Source: Streptomyces olivochromogenes (GTDB lineage: Bacteria; Actinomycetota; Actinomycetes; Streptomycetales; Streptomycetaceae). Taken from it: DNA of 34,702 bases. The position numbers and the translations under genes are program-made. This document shows positions 8,006-15,052 of this stretch, in pieces. The notes beneath the pieces were generated by a model. The model was given only the letters and a program-made list of their open reading frames with translations, was not told the DNA's origin and did no database searches. The stretch lies in contig NZ_JADDRL010000097.1 of the NCBI RefSeq assembly GCF_021538895.1, forward strand, positions 1 to 34,702, written 5' to 3'. The stretch's first letter is position 1. Each line of letters begins with the position of its first letter.

Positions 8006-8458
8006 ATGAACGGAACAGTCTTGTACGAACCCTCCTCCGCCCCGGCCTCCTGGCGCATCGCCCTGCCGCACACCGCGGCCGCGGTGCCGGTCGCGCGTGC
8101 GCTGGTGCGCACGGCGCTGGCCGAGCGGGAGCACGCGGCCGACTGCGACACCGCGGAGCTGCTCACGGCGGAGCTGGTCGCCAACGCGGTGGAGCACACC
8201 GCGGGGCACGGCCCGATAGAGCTGGTGGTGGAGCTGCTGCCGACCGGCTGCCAGGTCGAGGTGCACGACGCGGACCCGGCGCCGCCCGGCAACCTCACCC
8301 GGCCCACCGTCGAGACGCCGGACCCGTGGCAGGAGCACGGGCGTGGTCTGCTGCTGATCCGCGCCCTGAGCTCGTCCTGCGGTCACCGCCCCACCCCGTC
8401 GGGCAAGGCGGTGTGGTTCAGACTGCCTGTGGTACCGCGTCAGTGGCGTCCTGCGTGA
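8006..8458 (+). CDS. RsbW/SpoIIAB-like ATP-binding regulatory protein
   Basis: A 150-residue GHKL-fold ATPase with only the catalytic domain. The N-box is ELVANAVEHT (residues 56-65), the G1 aspartate region is VHDADP (86-91), and the G2 segment is HGRGLLLI (111-118). Streptomyces encodes many such stand-alone proteins, some of them anti-sigma factors or switch kinases; most are uncharacterised. No partner sigma factor or anti-anti-sigma gene is nearby, so its target is unknown. The ATG at 8006 fits the family start better than the upstream ATG at 7931. Its 3' end overlaps the convergent permease gene by 41 bases. Confidence 0.8.
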   Translation: MNGTVLYEPSSAPASWRIALPHTAAAVPVARALVRTALAEREHAADCDTAELLTAELVANAVEHTAGHGPIELVVELLPTGCQVEVHDADPAPPGNLTRPTVETPDPWQEHGRGLLLIRALSSSCGHRPTPSGKAVWFRLPVVPRQWRPA

Positions 8459-9866
8459 CCTCCGCGTCGACGGTCCTGCCGAGCGTGGAGTTCCGGCGCC
8501 CGTAGGCGAGGTACACCAGGAGCCCGACCACGAGGAACGCCGCGAACTGGATCCAGGTGGTCCAGCCCGTCTCGTACATCAGGTAGAGGCAGAAGCCGAC
8601 GCCGAGCACCGGGACGACGGGGTACAGCGGCACCCGGAAGGTGCGGGCGAGGCCCGGTTCGCGGCGGCGCAGGGCGATCACCGCGATGTTGACGGCGGCC
8701 ATGATGGCGAGCGTGCCGATGGTGCACAGGTTCATCACGGCGTCCAGCGGCGCGAAGGCCGCCGGGAGCGCGAAGACGAGCGCGACGATGAGGGTGCCGG
8801 CCACGGGGGTCGAGGTCCGGGGGGAGACCTTCTCGAAGACGCGCGGGACGAGTCCGTCGCGGGACATCGACATCAGGATGCGGGTCTGGCCGTACATCAC
8901 GGCGAGCACCACGGACGCGATGGCGACCACCGCGCCGAAGGCGATGACCCCGCCGCCGATCTCGGACCCGGTGACCTGGTTGACGACGTACGACAGCGCG
9001 GCGGGCCGGCCTGCGACCTGGTCGCCGCCGATGGCGCCGATGGCGGCGACGGCGACCGCGCAGTACAGCAGCGTGACCAGGCCCATGCAGACGAGGATGG
9101 CGACCGGGATGTCACGGCGCGGGTTCTTCGCCTCCTCGCCGGCCGTGGTGATCGCGTCGAAGCCGATGTACGAGAAGAAGGCGGCCGTGGTGCCGGCGCC
9201 GATGCCGCCGAGTCCGGCCGGGGAGAACGGGGTGAGGTTGCCGTCCTTGAAGGCGCTGTATCCGATGGCGCAGAAGGCGACCAGGATGGCCAGCTTCACC
9301 GCGGCCATGGCGGCCGTCGCGCGGGCGCTCTCGCGCACGCCGCGCACCAGCAGCACGCAGGCCATGGCGATGACGATCACGGCGGGCAGGTTGACGACGC
9401 CGTGGTCGGCGGGACCGGCGGACAGCGCCTGGGGCAGCTGCCACCCGGTGAGGCTGTGCAGCAGTTCGTTGACGTACTCGCTCCAGCCGACGGCGACGGC
9501 CGAGATCGAGATGCCGTACTCCAGGAGCAGGCACCAGCCGACCAGGAAGGCGGTGGTCTCGCCGAGTCCCGCGTAGGCGAAGGAGTACGACGAGCCGGAG
9601 ACCGGGATCGCGCCGCCCAGCTCCGCGAAGGAGAAGGCGGTGAAGACGCAGGTGATCGCGGCGAGGATGAAGGAGACGACGACCGCAGGACCGGCCTGGG
9701 CGACCGAGCCGGACAGGCCGACGAAGATGCCGGTGCCGACGATCGCGCCGACGCCGAAGCAGATCAGCTGGAAGAGGCCCATCGTGCGCTTGAGGCCGTG
9801 TCCCTCGCGGTCGGCGCCGGATTCGGCTATCAGCGCGCCGGGGGACTTGATGCGTGGAGCGGGCAT
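8418..9866 (-). CDS. APC-superfamily amino acid permease
   Basis: A 482-residue integral membrane protein with about 12 hydrophobic segments. The first carries the APC motif FGVGAIVGTGIFVGLSG (residues about 37-53), preceded by LKRTMGLFQLICFG. FFSYIGFDAITTAGEEAKNP is the hallmark of cationic amino acid transporters of the CAT/YfnA group. Lying downstream of ornithine carbamoyltransferase and arginine deiminase on the same strand, it probably moves arginine or ornithine (inference). It is not the ArcD antiporter type by sequence. A 132-base gap with a hairpin separates it from the carbamoyltransferase gene, so it may have its own promoter. The ribosome binding site at the ATG is weak. Confidence 0.87.
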   Translation of the reverse strand: MPAPRIKSPGALIAESGADREGHGLKRTMGLFQLICFGVGAIVGTGIFVGLSGSVAQAGPAVVVSFILAAITCVFTAFSFAELGGAIPVSGSSYSFAYAGLGETTAFLVGWCLLLEYGISISAVAVGWSEYVNELLHSLTGWQLPQALSAGPADHGVVNLPAVIVIAMACVLLVRGVRESARATAAMAAVKLAILVAFCAIGYSAFKDGNLTPFSPAGLGGIGAGTTAAFFSYIGFDAITTAGEEAKNPRRDIPVAILVCMGLVTLLYCAVAVAAIGAIGGDQVAGRPAALSYVVNQVTGSEIGGGVIAFGAVVAIASVVLAVMYGQTRILMSMSRDGLVPRVFEKVSPRTSTPVAGTLIVALVFALPAAFAPLDAVMNLCTIGTLAIMAAVNIAVIALRRREPGLARTFRVPLYPVVPVLGVGFCLYLMYETGWTTWIQFAAFLVVGLLVYLAYGRRNSTLGRTVDAEVTQDATDAVPQAV

Positions 9867-9957
9867 GCGGGTGGTGCTCGTTTCTGATGGTGCTGGTGCG
9901 ACGGATGTGTCGCGGTGGCGGCCGTGGCAGGGGTGGCTCAGGGCCGCCGGTCAGGAT

Positions 9958-9975
9958 AAGGCCTGTTCAGGCCTT
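9958..9975 (-). terminator. Hairpin after ornithine carbamoyltransferase
   Basis: AAGGCCTG and CAGGCCTT form a perfect inverted repeat with TT between them, 24 bases after the carbamoyltransferase stop. No T-run follows. It could end or attenuate transcription before the permease gene, or protect the upstream mRNA end. Confidence 0.45.
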
Positions 9976-9998
9976 CGAGGCGCCGGTCAAGGAGCCGG

Positions 9999-11030
9999 TC
10001 AGGCGGGGCTCGGTGCCGTGGAGCCGGCGAGCGTGGCCACGAGGACGGCCTTGATGGTGTGCATGCGGTTCTCCGCCTCGTCGAAGACCACGGAGTGCTC
10101 CGACTCGAAGACCTCGTCGGTGACCTCCAGCTCGGTCAGCCCGTGCCGCTCGTGGATCTCGCGGCCGATGTCGGTGCCGAGGTCGTGGAAGGCCGGCAGG
10201 CAGTGCAGGAACTTCACGGTGTCGTTGCCGGTGGCGCGCAGCACGTCCATGGTCACGGCGTACGGGCCCAGCAGCGCGATGCGCTCGTCCCAGACCTCCT
10301 TGGGCTCGCCCATGGACACCCAGACGTCGGTGGCGACGAAGTCGGCGCCGCGCACGCCCTCCTTCACGTCGTCGGTGAGCGTGATCCGGGCGCCGGACGC
10401 GCCGGCCAGTTGCTGGGCCACCTCGACGATCGTGTCGTCCGGCCACAGCAGCCGGGGCGCGACGATCCGCACGTCCATGCCCAGCAGGGCGCCGGTGACC
10501 AGGTAGGAGTTGCCCATGTTGTAGCGGGCGTCACCGAGGTAGGCGAAGGCGATCTCGGTCAGCGGCTTGTCGGTGTGCTCGGTCATGGTGAGCACGTCGG
10601 CGAGCATCTGGGTGGGGTGCCACTCGTCGGTCAGACCGTTGTAGACGGGGACGCCGGCATAGGCGGCCAGCTCCTCGACGATGCCCTGGCTGTGCCCCCG
10701 GTACTCGATGGCGTCGAACATCCGGCCGAGGACCCGGGCGGTGTCCTTCACCGACTCCTTGTGCCCCATCTGCGAGCCGGAGGGATCGAGGTACGTCGTC
10801 GAGGCGCCCTGGTCGGCGGCGGCGACCTCGAACGCGCAGCGGGTGCGTGTCGAGGTCTTCTCGAAGACCAGGGCGATGTTCCTGCCCCGCAGGTACCGCG
10901 TCTCGGCCCCCGCCCGCTTGGCCGCCTTCAGCTCGGCGGCCAGCTCGATCAGGCCGCGGAACTCCGCCCCGGTGAAGTCCAGCTCCTTGAGGAAGTGGCG
11001 GCCTGCGAGGGAGGTCGGGACTGTCGCCAT
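9999..11030 (-). CDS. argF: Ornithine carbamoyltransferase
   Basis: A 343-residue transcarbamylase, full length. The carbamoyl-phosphate motif is STRTR in FEKTSTRTRCAFEVAA (residues about 57-72). HPTQ follows in WHPTQMLADVLTM, and the ornithine/catalytic motif HCLP is in KFLHCLPAFHD. It interconverts ornithine + carbamoyl phosphate with citrulline + phosphate. The gene lies 62 bases downstream of arginine deiminase on the same strand, which suggests the catabolic role usually called ArcB. The N-terminal sequence also resembles E. coli ArgF/ArgI, and motifs alone do not separate anabolic from catabolic enzymes. No argininosuccinate genes are present in the window. Confidence 0.93.
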   Translation of the reverse strand: MATVPTSLAGRHFLKELDFTGAEFRGLIELAAELKAAKRAGAETRYLRGRNIALVFEKTSTRTRCAFEVAAADQGASTTYLDPSGSQMGHKESVKDTARVLGRMFDAIEYRGHSQGIVEELAAYAGVPVYNGLTDEWHPTQMLADVLTMTEHTDKPLTEIAFAYLGDARYNMGNSYLVTGALLGMDVRIVAPRLLWPDDTIVEVAQQLAGASGARITLTDDVKEGVRGADFVATDVWVSMGEPKEVWDERIALLGPYAVTMDVLRATGNDTVKFLHCLPAFHDLGTDIGREIHERHGLTELEVTDEVFESEHSVVFDEAENRMHTIKAVLVATLAGSTAPSPA

Positions 11031-11092
11031 GGGGGCGCTCCAGACGTACGAGAACAGTGAAGACTTGGAACCCTATACGAAGATTCACATTT
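11031..11092 (-). promoter_or_regulatory. arcA-argF gap with weak ARG-box-like sequence
   Basis: This AT-richer gap contains, on the - strand, GAAATGTGAATCTTCGTATA just after the arginine deiminase stop. TGTGAAT matches one half of an arginine-repressor box, but the second half is poor. It may be a secondary promoter/operator for the carbamoyltransferase gene. The call is tentative. Confidence 0.25.
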
Positions 11093-12319
11093 CTATGCAG
11101 CCGCGTCTCGCTCTACGGGACAGCTCATGCAGCGCGGCCCTCCCCTGCCGCGCCCCAGCTCGCTGCCCGGGATCTCGATCACCTCGATGCCCTGCTTGCG
11201 CAGGTGCGTGTTGGTGGTGGAGTTCCGCTCGTAGGCGACGACCACGCCGGGTTCCACGGCGAGGACGTTACAGCCGTCGTCCCATTGCTCGCGCTCGGCG
11301 GCGTGCACGTCCTGGGTGGCGGTCAGGACCCGGATCTCGCTCAGACCCAGGGCGGCGGCGATCGCGCGGTGCATGTGCTCCGGCGGGTGGTCGGTGACCT
11401 TGAGCTCCTTGTCGCCGCTGCCCGGTTCGATGGTGTACGAGCGCAGCATGCCGAGCCCGGCGTACTGGGTGAAGGTGTCGCCGTCGACCATCGTCATCAC
11501 GGTGTCGAGATGCATGAAGGCCCGCCGCTTGGGCATGTCGAGCGCGACGATCGTACGGGCCGACCCCGCCGCGAACAGCTTGTGCGCGAGCATCTCCACG
11601 GCCTGCGGGGTGGTGCGCTCGCTCATGCCGATCAGCACGGCGCCGTTGCCGATCACCAGGACGTCGCCGCCCTCGATGGTGGAGGGGTAGTCGGACTGGC
11701 CCCGGGACCAGACGTGGAAATCCTCGTCACGGAAGAGGGGGTGGTGCCGGTAGATCGCCTCGAAGTGCACGGTCTCGCGCCGGCGGGCGGGCAGCCGCAT
11801 GGCGTTGATGGAGACGCCGTCGTAGATCCAGGCGGACGTGTCACGGGTGAAGAGGTGGTTGGGCAGCGGGCCGAGCAGGAAGTCGTCGAGGTCCATCACA
11901 TGGAAGCGGACGGAGGTCGGCTCCGCGTGCGCGTCCAGGAACTCGCGCTTGGTCATGCCGCCGACCAGCGCCTCGGCGAGTTCGCGTGCGGGCAGGGTCT
12001 CGAAGGCGGCGCGCAGATGGTCGGTGGCCAGCGGGCCGTACTCCTTCTCGTCGAAGACCCGGTCCAGTACGAGCGTGCGGGCCGCCGGGATCGCCAGGGC
12101 CTCGGTGAGCAGCTCGCCGAAGAGGTGGACGATGACCCCCCGGTCGCGCAGCACGTCGGCGAAGCCGTCGTGCTCGGCGCGCGCCCGACGCACCCACAGC
12201 ACGTCGTCGAAGAGGAGGGCGTCCTTGTTGCTGGGGGTGAGCCTTTTGAGCTCAAGATCCGGCCGGTGCAGGATGACGCGGCGCAGCCGCCCGGCCTCGG
12301 AGTCGACATGGAATCCCAT
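11093..12319 (-). CDS. arcA: Arginine deiminase
   Basis: A 408-residue guanidino-group hydrolase, of normal length. Visible active-site motifs are EGGDVLVIG, FMHLDTVMTMVD (catalytic His/Asp region), FEAIYRHHPLF, and the nucleophilic cysteine in GGPRCMSCP near the C-terminus. It converts arginine to citrulline and ammonia, the first step of the ADI pathway. The ATG at 12319 is chosen because homologues begin M-(G/S)-FHVDSE; a purine-rich AGGATGGAGG sits upstream. It is first in a same-strand run with ornithine carbamoyltransferase and a permease, but carbamate kinase is absent here. It diverges from the SPFH operon across an operator-like region. Confidence 0.93.
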   Translation of the reverse strand: MGFHVDSEAGRLRRVILHRPDLELKRLTPSNKDALLFDDVLWVRRARAEHDGFADVLRDRGVIVHLFGELLTEALAIPAARTLVLDRVFDEKEYGPLATDHLRAAFETLPARELAEALVGGMTKREFLDAHAEPTSVRFHVMDLDDFLLGPLPNHLFTRDTSAWIYDGVSINAMRLPARRRETVHFEAIYRHHPLFRDEDFHVWSRGQSDYPSTIEGGDVLVIGNGAVLIGMSERTTPQAVEMLAHKLFAAGSARTIVALDMPKRRAFMHLDTVMTMVDGDTFTQYAGLGMLRSYTIEPGSGDKELKVTDHPPEHMHRAIAAALGLSEIRVLTATQDVHAAEREQWDDGCNVLAVEPGVVVAYERNSTTNTHLRKQGIEVIEIPGSELGRGRGGPRCMSCPVERDAAA

Positions 12320-12375
12320 GCCTCCATCCTGACCATCGAAGACCGCCTTCACCCCCTGCTCGACCGTTTCCGCAC

Positions 12376-12437
12376 GCTCTAGTTTTCGTCCCATTGACGA
12401 CAAGCGGCCTTGTCGATTATCGTCCACATGACGAAAA
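12376..12437. promoter_or_regulatory. Divergent control region with two TCGTC-N5-GACGA palindromes
   Basis: TCGTCCCATTGACGA (12386-12400) and TCGTCCACATGACGA (12420-12434) are direct copies of one palindrome, 34 bp apart, within the extended pattern TTWTCGTCCNNNTGACGAMAA. Between them is a hairpin, CGACAAG-CGGC-CTTGTCG (12398-12415). The outer arms TTTTCGTC (12383-12390) and GACGAAAA (12430-12437) also pair. A + promoter (TTGACG 12394-12399, GATTAT 12415-12420) and a - promoter (TTGTCG, complement of 12398-12403; TAGAGC, complement of 12376-12381) overlap these sites. A dimeric regulator probably controls arcA and the SPFH operon together; its gene is not evident in the window. Confidence 0.6.
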
Positions 12438-12454
12438 ACGATGAGGGGGGTCCC

Positions 12455-13573
12455 ATGGCCGACATCACGCGGCGCCTGGGCTGGCGCCACCTGCGAGGCG
12501 CGCCGACGGCGCACATCAGACACCACCGCTCGGGAGAGCTGGCCCACGACGGCCCGGGGCTCAGCTTCTGGTTCCGCGCGCTGACCGCCGCGCTCTCCGA
12601 GGTGCCGGTCGACGACCGGGAGCTGGCGATGACCTTCCACGCCCGGACGTCCGACTTCCAGGACGTGGCGGTGCAGGCGACGGTCACCTACCGGATCGGC
12701 GACCCGGCCGTGGCCGCCGCCCGCCTCGACTTCTCGATCGACCCGGACACCGGGGCCTGGCGCGGCACGCCGCTCGAACAGCTGGCCACGTTGCTCACCG
12801 AGGCGGCGCAGGAGCACGCGCTGGGCGTGCTGGCCCGCACGCCCCTGTCGGCGGCGCTGGTCGATGGCGTCAGCGCGGTGCGCGAGCGGATCGCCCAGGG
12901 GCTGGGCGGGGAGCCCCGCCTGCCGGCCACCGGCATCGAGGTGGTCGCCGTCCGCGTGGTGGCGCTGCGACCCGAGCCGGAGGTGGAGCGGGCGCTGCGC
13001 ACGCCGGCCCGTGAGCAGATCCAGCAGGAGGCCGACCGGGCCACCTACGAGCGGCGGGCGGTGGCCGTCGAGCGGGAGCGGGCCATCGCCGAGAACGAGC
13101 TGGCCAGCCAGATCGAACTCGCCCGGCGTGAGGAGCAGTTGGTCGACCAGCGCGGTACGAACGCCCGCCGCGAGGCCGAGGAGCACGCGGCGGCGGACGC
13201 GGTGCGCGCGCAGGCCGAGGCGGCACGGTCCGTGAAGCTCGCCGAGGCGGAGGCGGCCCGGACGGTGCGGCTCGCCGACGCGGAGGCGGCCCGGACCGTG
13301 AAGCTCGCCGAGGCCGAGGCGGCGCGTTCGGCTCGGCTCGCCCGCGCGGAGGCCGAGGGCGCGCGCGAGGTGGGTGAGGCGCGGGCGGCGGCGCAGGCCG
13401 CGTGGCTGCGGGTGCACCAGGACGCCGGGGTGGACGGCATGGCGACGCTGCACGCGCTGACCGCGACGCGGCTGGCGGAGAACCTGCCCAGGATCGACAG
13501 CCTCACCGTGTCGCCGGACGTGGTGACGGGGCTGCTCGCCCGGCTCGGCGGGGCCCCGGGGAACCCTGAATGA
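12455..13573 (+). CDS. SPFH (band 7/prohibitin-like) domain protein
   Basis: A 372-residue protein with an N-terminal SPFH/band 7 domain (about residues 45-190: LAMTFHARTSDFQDVAVQ, then VTYRIGDPAVAAA). A long charged coiled coil follows (about 190-310), then a short C-terminal segment (ENLPRIDSLTVSPDVVTGLL). Four 11-residue repeats (AAR-x-VKLAEAE type) lie at residues 255-298. SPFH proteins usually form membrane-associated oligomeric scaffolds; no clear N-terminal membrane helix is seen, so it may be cytosolic or peripheral. The ATG at 12455 follows AGGGGGG and is preferred to ATGs at 12410 and 12428. It overlaps the NAD-kinase-like gene by 4 bases (ATGA). Confidence 0.8.
   Translation: MADITRRLGWRHLRGAPTAHIRHHRSGELAHDGPGLSFWFRALTAALSEVPVDDRELAMTFHARTSDFQDVAVQATVTYRIGDPAVAAARLDFSIDPDTGAWRGTPLEQLATLLTEAAQEHALGVLARTPLSAALVDGVSAVRERIAQGLGGEPRLPATGIEVVAVRVVALRPEPEVERALRTPAREQIQQEADRATYERRAVAVERERAIAENELASQIELARREEQLVDQRGTNARREAEEHAAADAVRAQAEAARSVKLAEAEAARTVRLADAEAARTVKLAEAEAARSARLARAEAEGAREVGEARAAAQAAWLRVHQDAGVDGMATLHALTATRLAENLPRIDSLTVSPDVVTGLLARLGGAPGNPE
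13217..13348 (+). repeat. Four tandem 33-bp units in the SPFH coiled coil
   Basis: Four in-frame 33-bp units, starting at 13217, 13250, 13283 and 13316, each encode E-A-A-R-(S/T)-x-(K/R)-L-A-x-A. The first three are nearly identical in DNA; the fourth has diverged. Eleven-residue periodicity is typical of right-handed or straight coiled coils. Copy number could vary between strains. Confidence 0.75.
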
Positions 13574-14469
13574 GTCTCGCGCCGCGTGCCGTACTGGTCC
13601 ACCGCACCACGGAGTACGAGGAGTTGACGGCCCGCTACGGCACGCACGGCCAGGCCGCCTTCGTCCTCGCCTCCCGCGGCCGTGACATCGACGAGGTCGC
13701 CGAGCGCCACCACCGCACCCGCCGCGCGCTCGCCGAGGTGGCCGCGGCGGTGCCGCTGAGCTGGCGGCAGAGCCGGGTGGAGCGGGCCGACCTGGACCGC
13801 TTCCTGTTCGCTCCGGAGGACGTGGTGGTCGTGGTCGGCCAGGACGGGCTGGTGGCGAACGCCGCCAAGTACCTCACGGGCCAGCCGGTGGTGGGCATCG
13901 ACACCGATCCCGGCCGCAACCCCGGCGTGCTGGTCCGGCACCGGCCGGCGGCCGCCGCGGCACTGCTGCCGGCCGCCCTGGCCCGGGGCACCGGCGCGGA
14001 CGAGCTCACCATGGTCGAGGCCGTCGCGGACGACACGCAGCGGCTGGTCGCGCTCAACGAGATCTATCTGGGCGCGGCCGGCCACCAGACGGCCCGCTAC
14101 CGCCTGGGCCTCGACGGCGACGGGGGTGTCGTCGAGGCCCAGGCCTCCTCCGGGGTCCTGGTGGGCACCGGGACCGGAGCCACCGGCTGGCTGCGGTCGC
14201 TGTGGCAGGAGCGGGGCGGCCGGCTGCCGCTGCCCGCGCCGTCCGAGGACCGGCTGCTGTGGTTCGTCCGGGAGGCCTGGCCGTCGCCCGCCACGGGGAC
14301 CTCCCTGGTGGCGGGCGAACTCGCGGCCTCGGCCGCCCTCTCGGTCACCGTCGAGTCCGACCGGCTCATCGCCTTCGGCGACGGCATCGAGAGCGACGCG
14401 CTGGAACTGACCTGGGGGCAGACGGTCCGGATCGGGGTGTGCGGGCAGCGGCTGCGGCTGGTCGGCTGA
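13570..14469 (+). CDS. NAD(+)/NADH-kinase-like protein
   Basis: A 299-residue protein. Its order of motifs matches ATP-NAD kinases. VVVVVGQDGLVANAAKYL (about 85-102) stands where the GGDG motif belongs. ALNEIYLG (161-168) is equivalent to the NE motif, and SSGVLVGTGTGATGWLRS (193-210) is equivalent to the STPTGSTAY loop. The C-terminal beta-rich part ends GDGIESDALELTWGQTVRIG. The first motif glycine is replaced (GQDG), but the catalytic-type Asp remains. It may phosphorylate NAD or another substrate, or be a nucleotide sensor. It is translationally coupled to the SPFH gene (ATGA), so the two products probably act together. The housekeeping NAD kinase is presumably elsewhere. Confidence 0.72.
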   Translation: MSLAPRAVLVHRTTEYEELTARYGTHGQAAFVLASRGRDIDEVAERHHRTRRALAEVAAAVPLSWRQSRVERADLDRFLFAPEDVVVVVGQDGLVANAAKYLTGQPVVGIDTDPGRNPGVLVRHRPAAAAALLPAALARGTGADELTMVEAVADDTQRLVALNEIYLGAAGHQTARYRLGLDGDGGVVEAQASSGVLVGTGTGATGWLRSLWQERGGRLPLPAPSEDRLLWFVREAWPSPATGTSLVAGELAASAALSVTVESDRLIAFGDGIESDALELTWGQTVRIGVCGQRLRLVG

Positions 14470-14503
14470 GGTCCGGTCCCGAGGACCTCGGCCGGCCCCG
14501 GCC
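14470..14503. terminator. Short convergent gap with GC-rich inverted repeats
   Basis: The 34 bases between the convergent NAD-kinase-like gene and the DUF5825 gene hold CCGAGG-AC-CTCGG and GGCCGG/CCGGCC repeats, which could fold and serve as a two-way terminator. No T-tract is present. Confidence 0.35.
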
Positions 14504-15052
14504 TCAGATCCCGGTGCAGGGCACCGGCCAGCTCCGGATGCGGGGCGGCAGCGCCACCGCCCAGCCGTCGGTGACCAGCGCCAGCCGCTCGGCGGCGAGC
14601 AGACCGACGGCCTCCTGGTGTACGGCGTCCAGCGCGTCCAGGGGTGTGGGCTCCCCCAGGCGGTCGAAGGCGGCGAGCAGGTCGGGGTGGTCGAGGGTGA
14701 GGCGGGCGGCGGTGCCGGCGTCCCTGCGGTCCAGGACGGTGACGAAGCCGGGGCCACGCCGGTGGTAGAGCGCCCCGTAGACGTATCCGGTCCGCCACGC
14801 GGTCAACTCCCCCGGCTCACCGGCACGTTCGGCGGGGGGCGGCAGATGGCGCAGCACGCGGAGGTCGTACGGGGGCCCCGCGTCGTCCGCCGCCCAAGTC
14901 CAGGCGGCGTCCAGGCCCCGGCCCACGCACTCGCGCAGGAACTGGACCGCCACGGCCGTCTCCCGGCCGCCCGCGGCGAGGCGCAGCGGGCCGTCCACCG
15001 CCACCCGGCGGCCCCGGACGCGGTGCGGGACCGCGGCGGGCAGCCCGGTCAT
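14504..15052 (-). CDS. DUF5825 family protein (RiPP locus)
   Basis: A 182-residue protein resembling, from memory, the DUF5825 family, which is typically encoded beside radical SAM protein 1 RiPP maturases in Streptomyces. Visible segments are VRGRRVAVDGPLRL near the start, AVQFLRECVGRGLDAAWTW in the middle, and LTAWRTGYVYGALYHRRGPGFVTVLDRR with HPDLLAAFDRLGEP toward the end. No enzymatic motif, signal peptide or metal ligand cluster is obvious. The start ATG overlaps the maturase stop (ATGA), so the two are translated together. It may help recognise or deliver the peptide substrate, but its function is unknown. Confidence 0.75.
   Translation of the reverse strand: MTGLPAAVPHRVRGRRVAVDGPLRLAAGGRETAVAVQFLRECVGRGLDAAWTWAADDAGPPYDLRVLRHLPPPAERAGEPGELTAWRTGYVYGALYHRRGPGFVTVLDRRDAGTAARLTLDHPDLLAAFDRLGEPTPLDALDAVHQEAVGLLAAERLALVTDGWAVALPPRIRSWPVPCTGI

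Noticed and set aside
12410..12454. Longer SPFH start at ATG 12410 or 12428
   Set aside because: These ATGs fall within the operator palindromes and hairpin; the strong AGGGGGG site belongs to ATG 12455.
13217..13348. Possible CRISPR array
   Set aside because: The 33-bp repeats are directly adjacent with no spacers and are in frame inside a coiled-coil gene.
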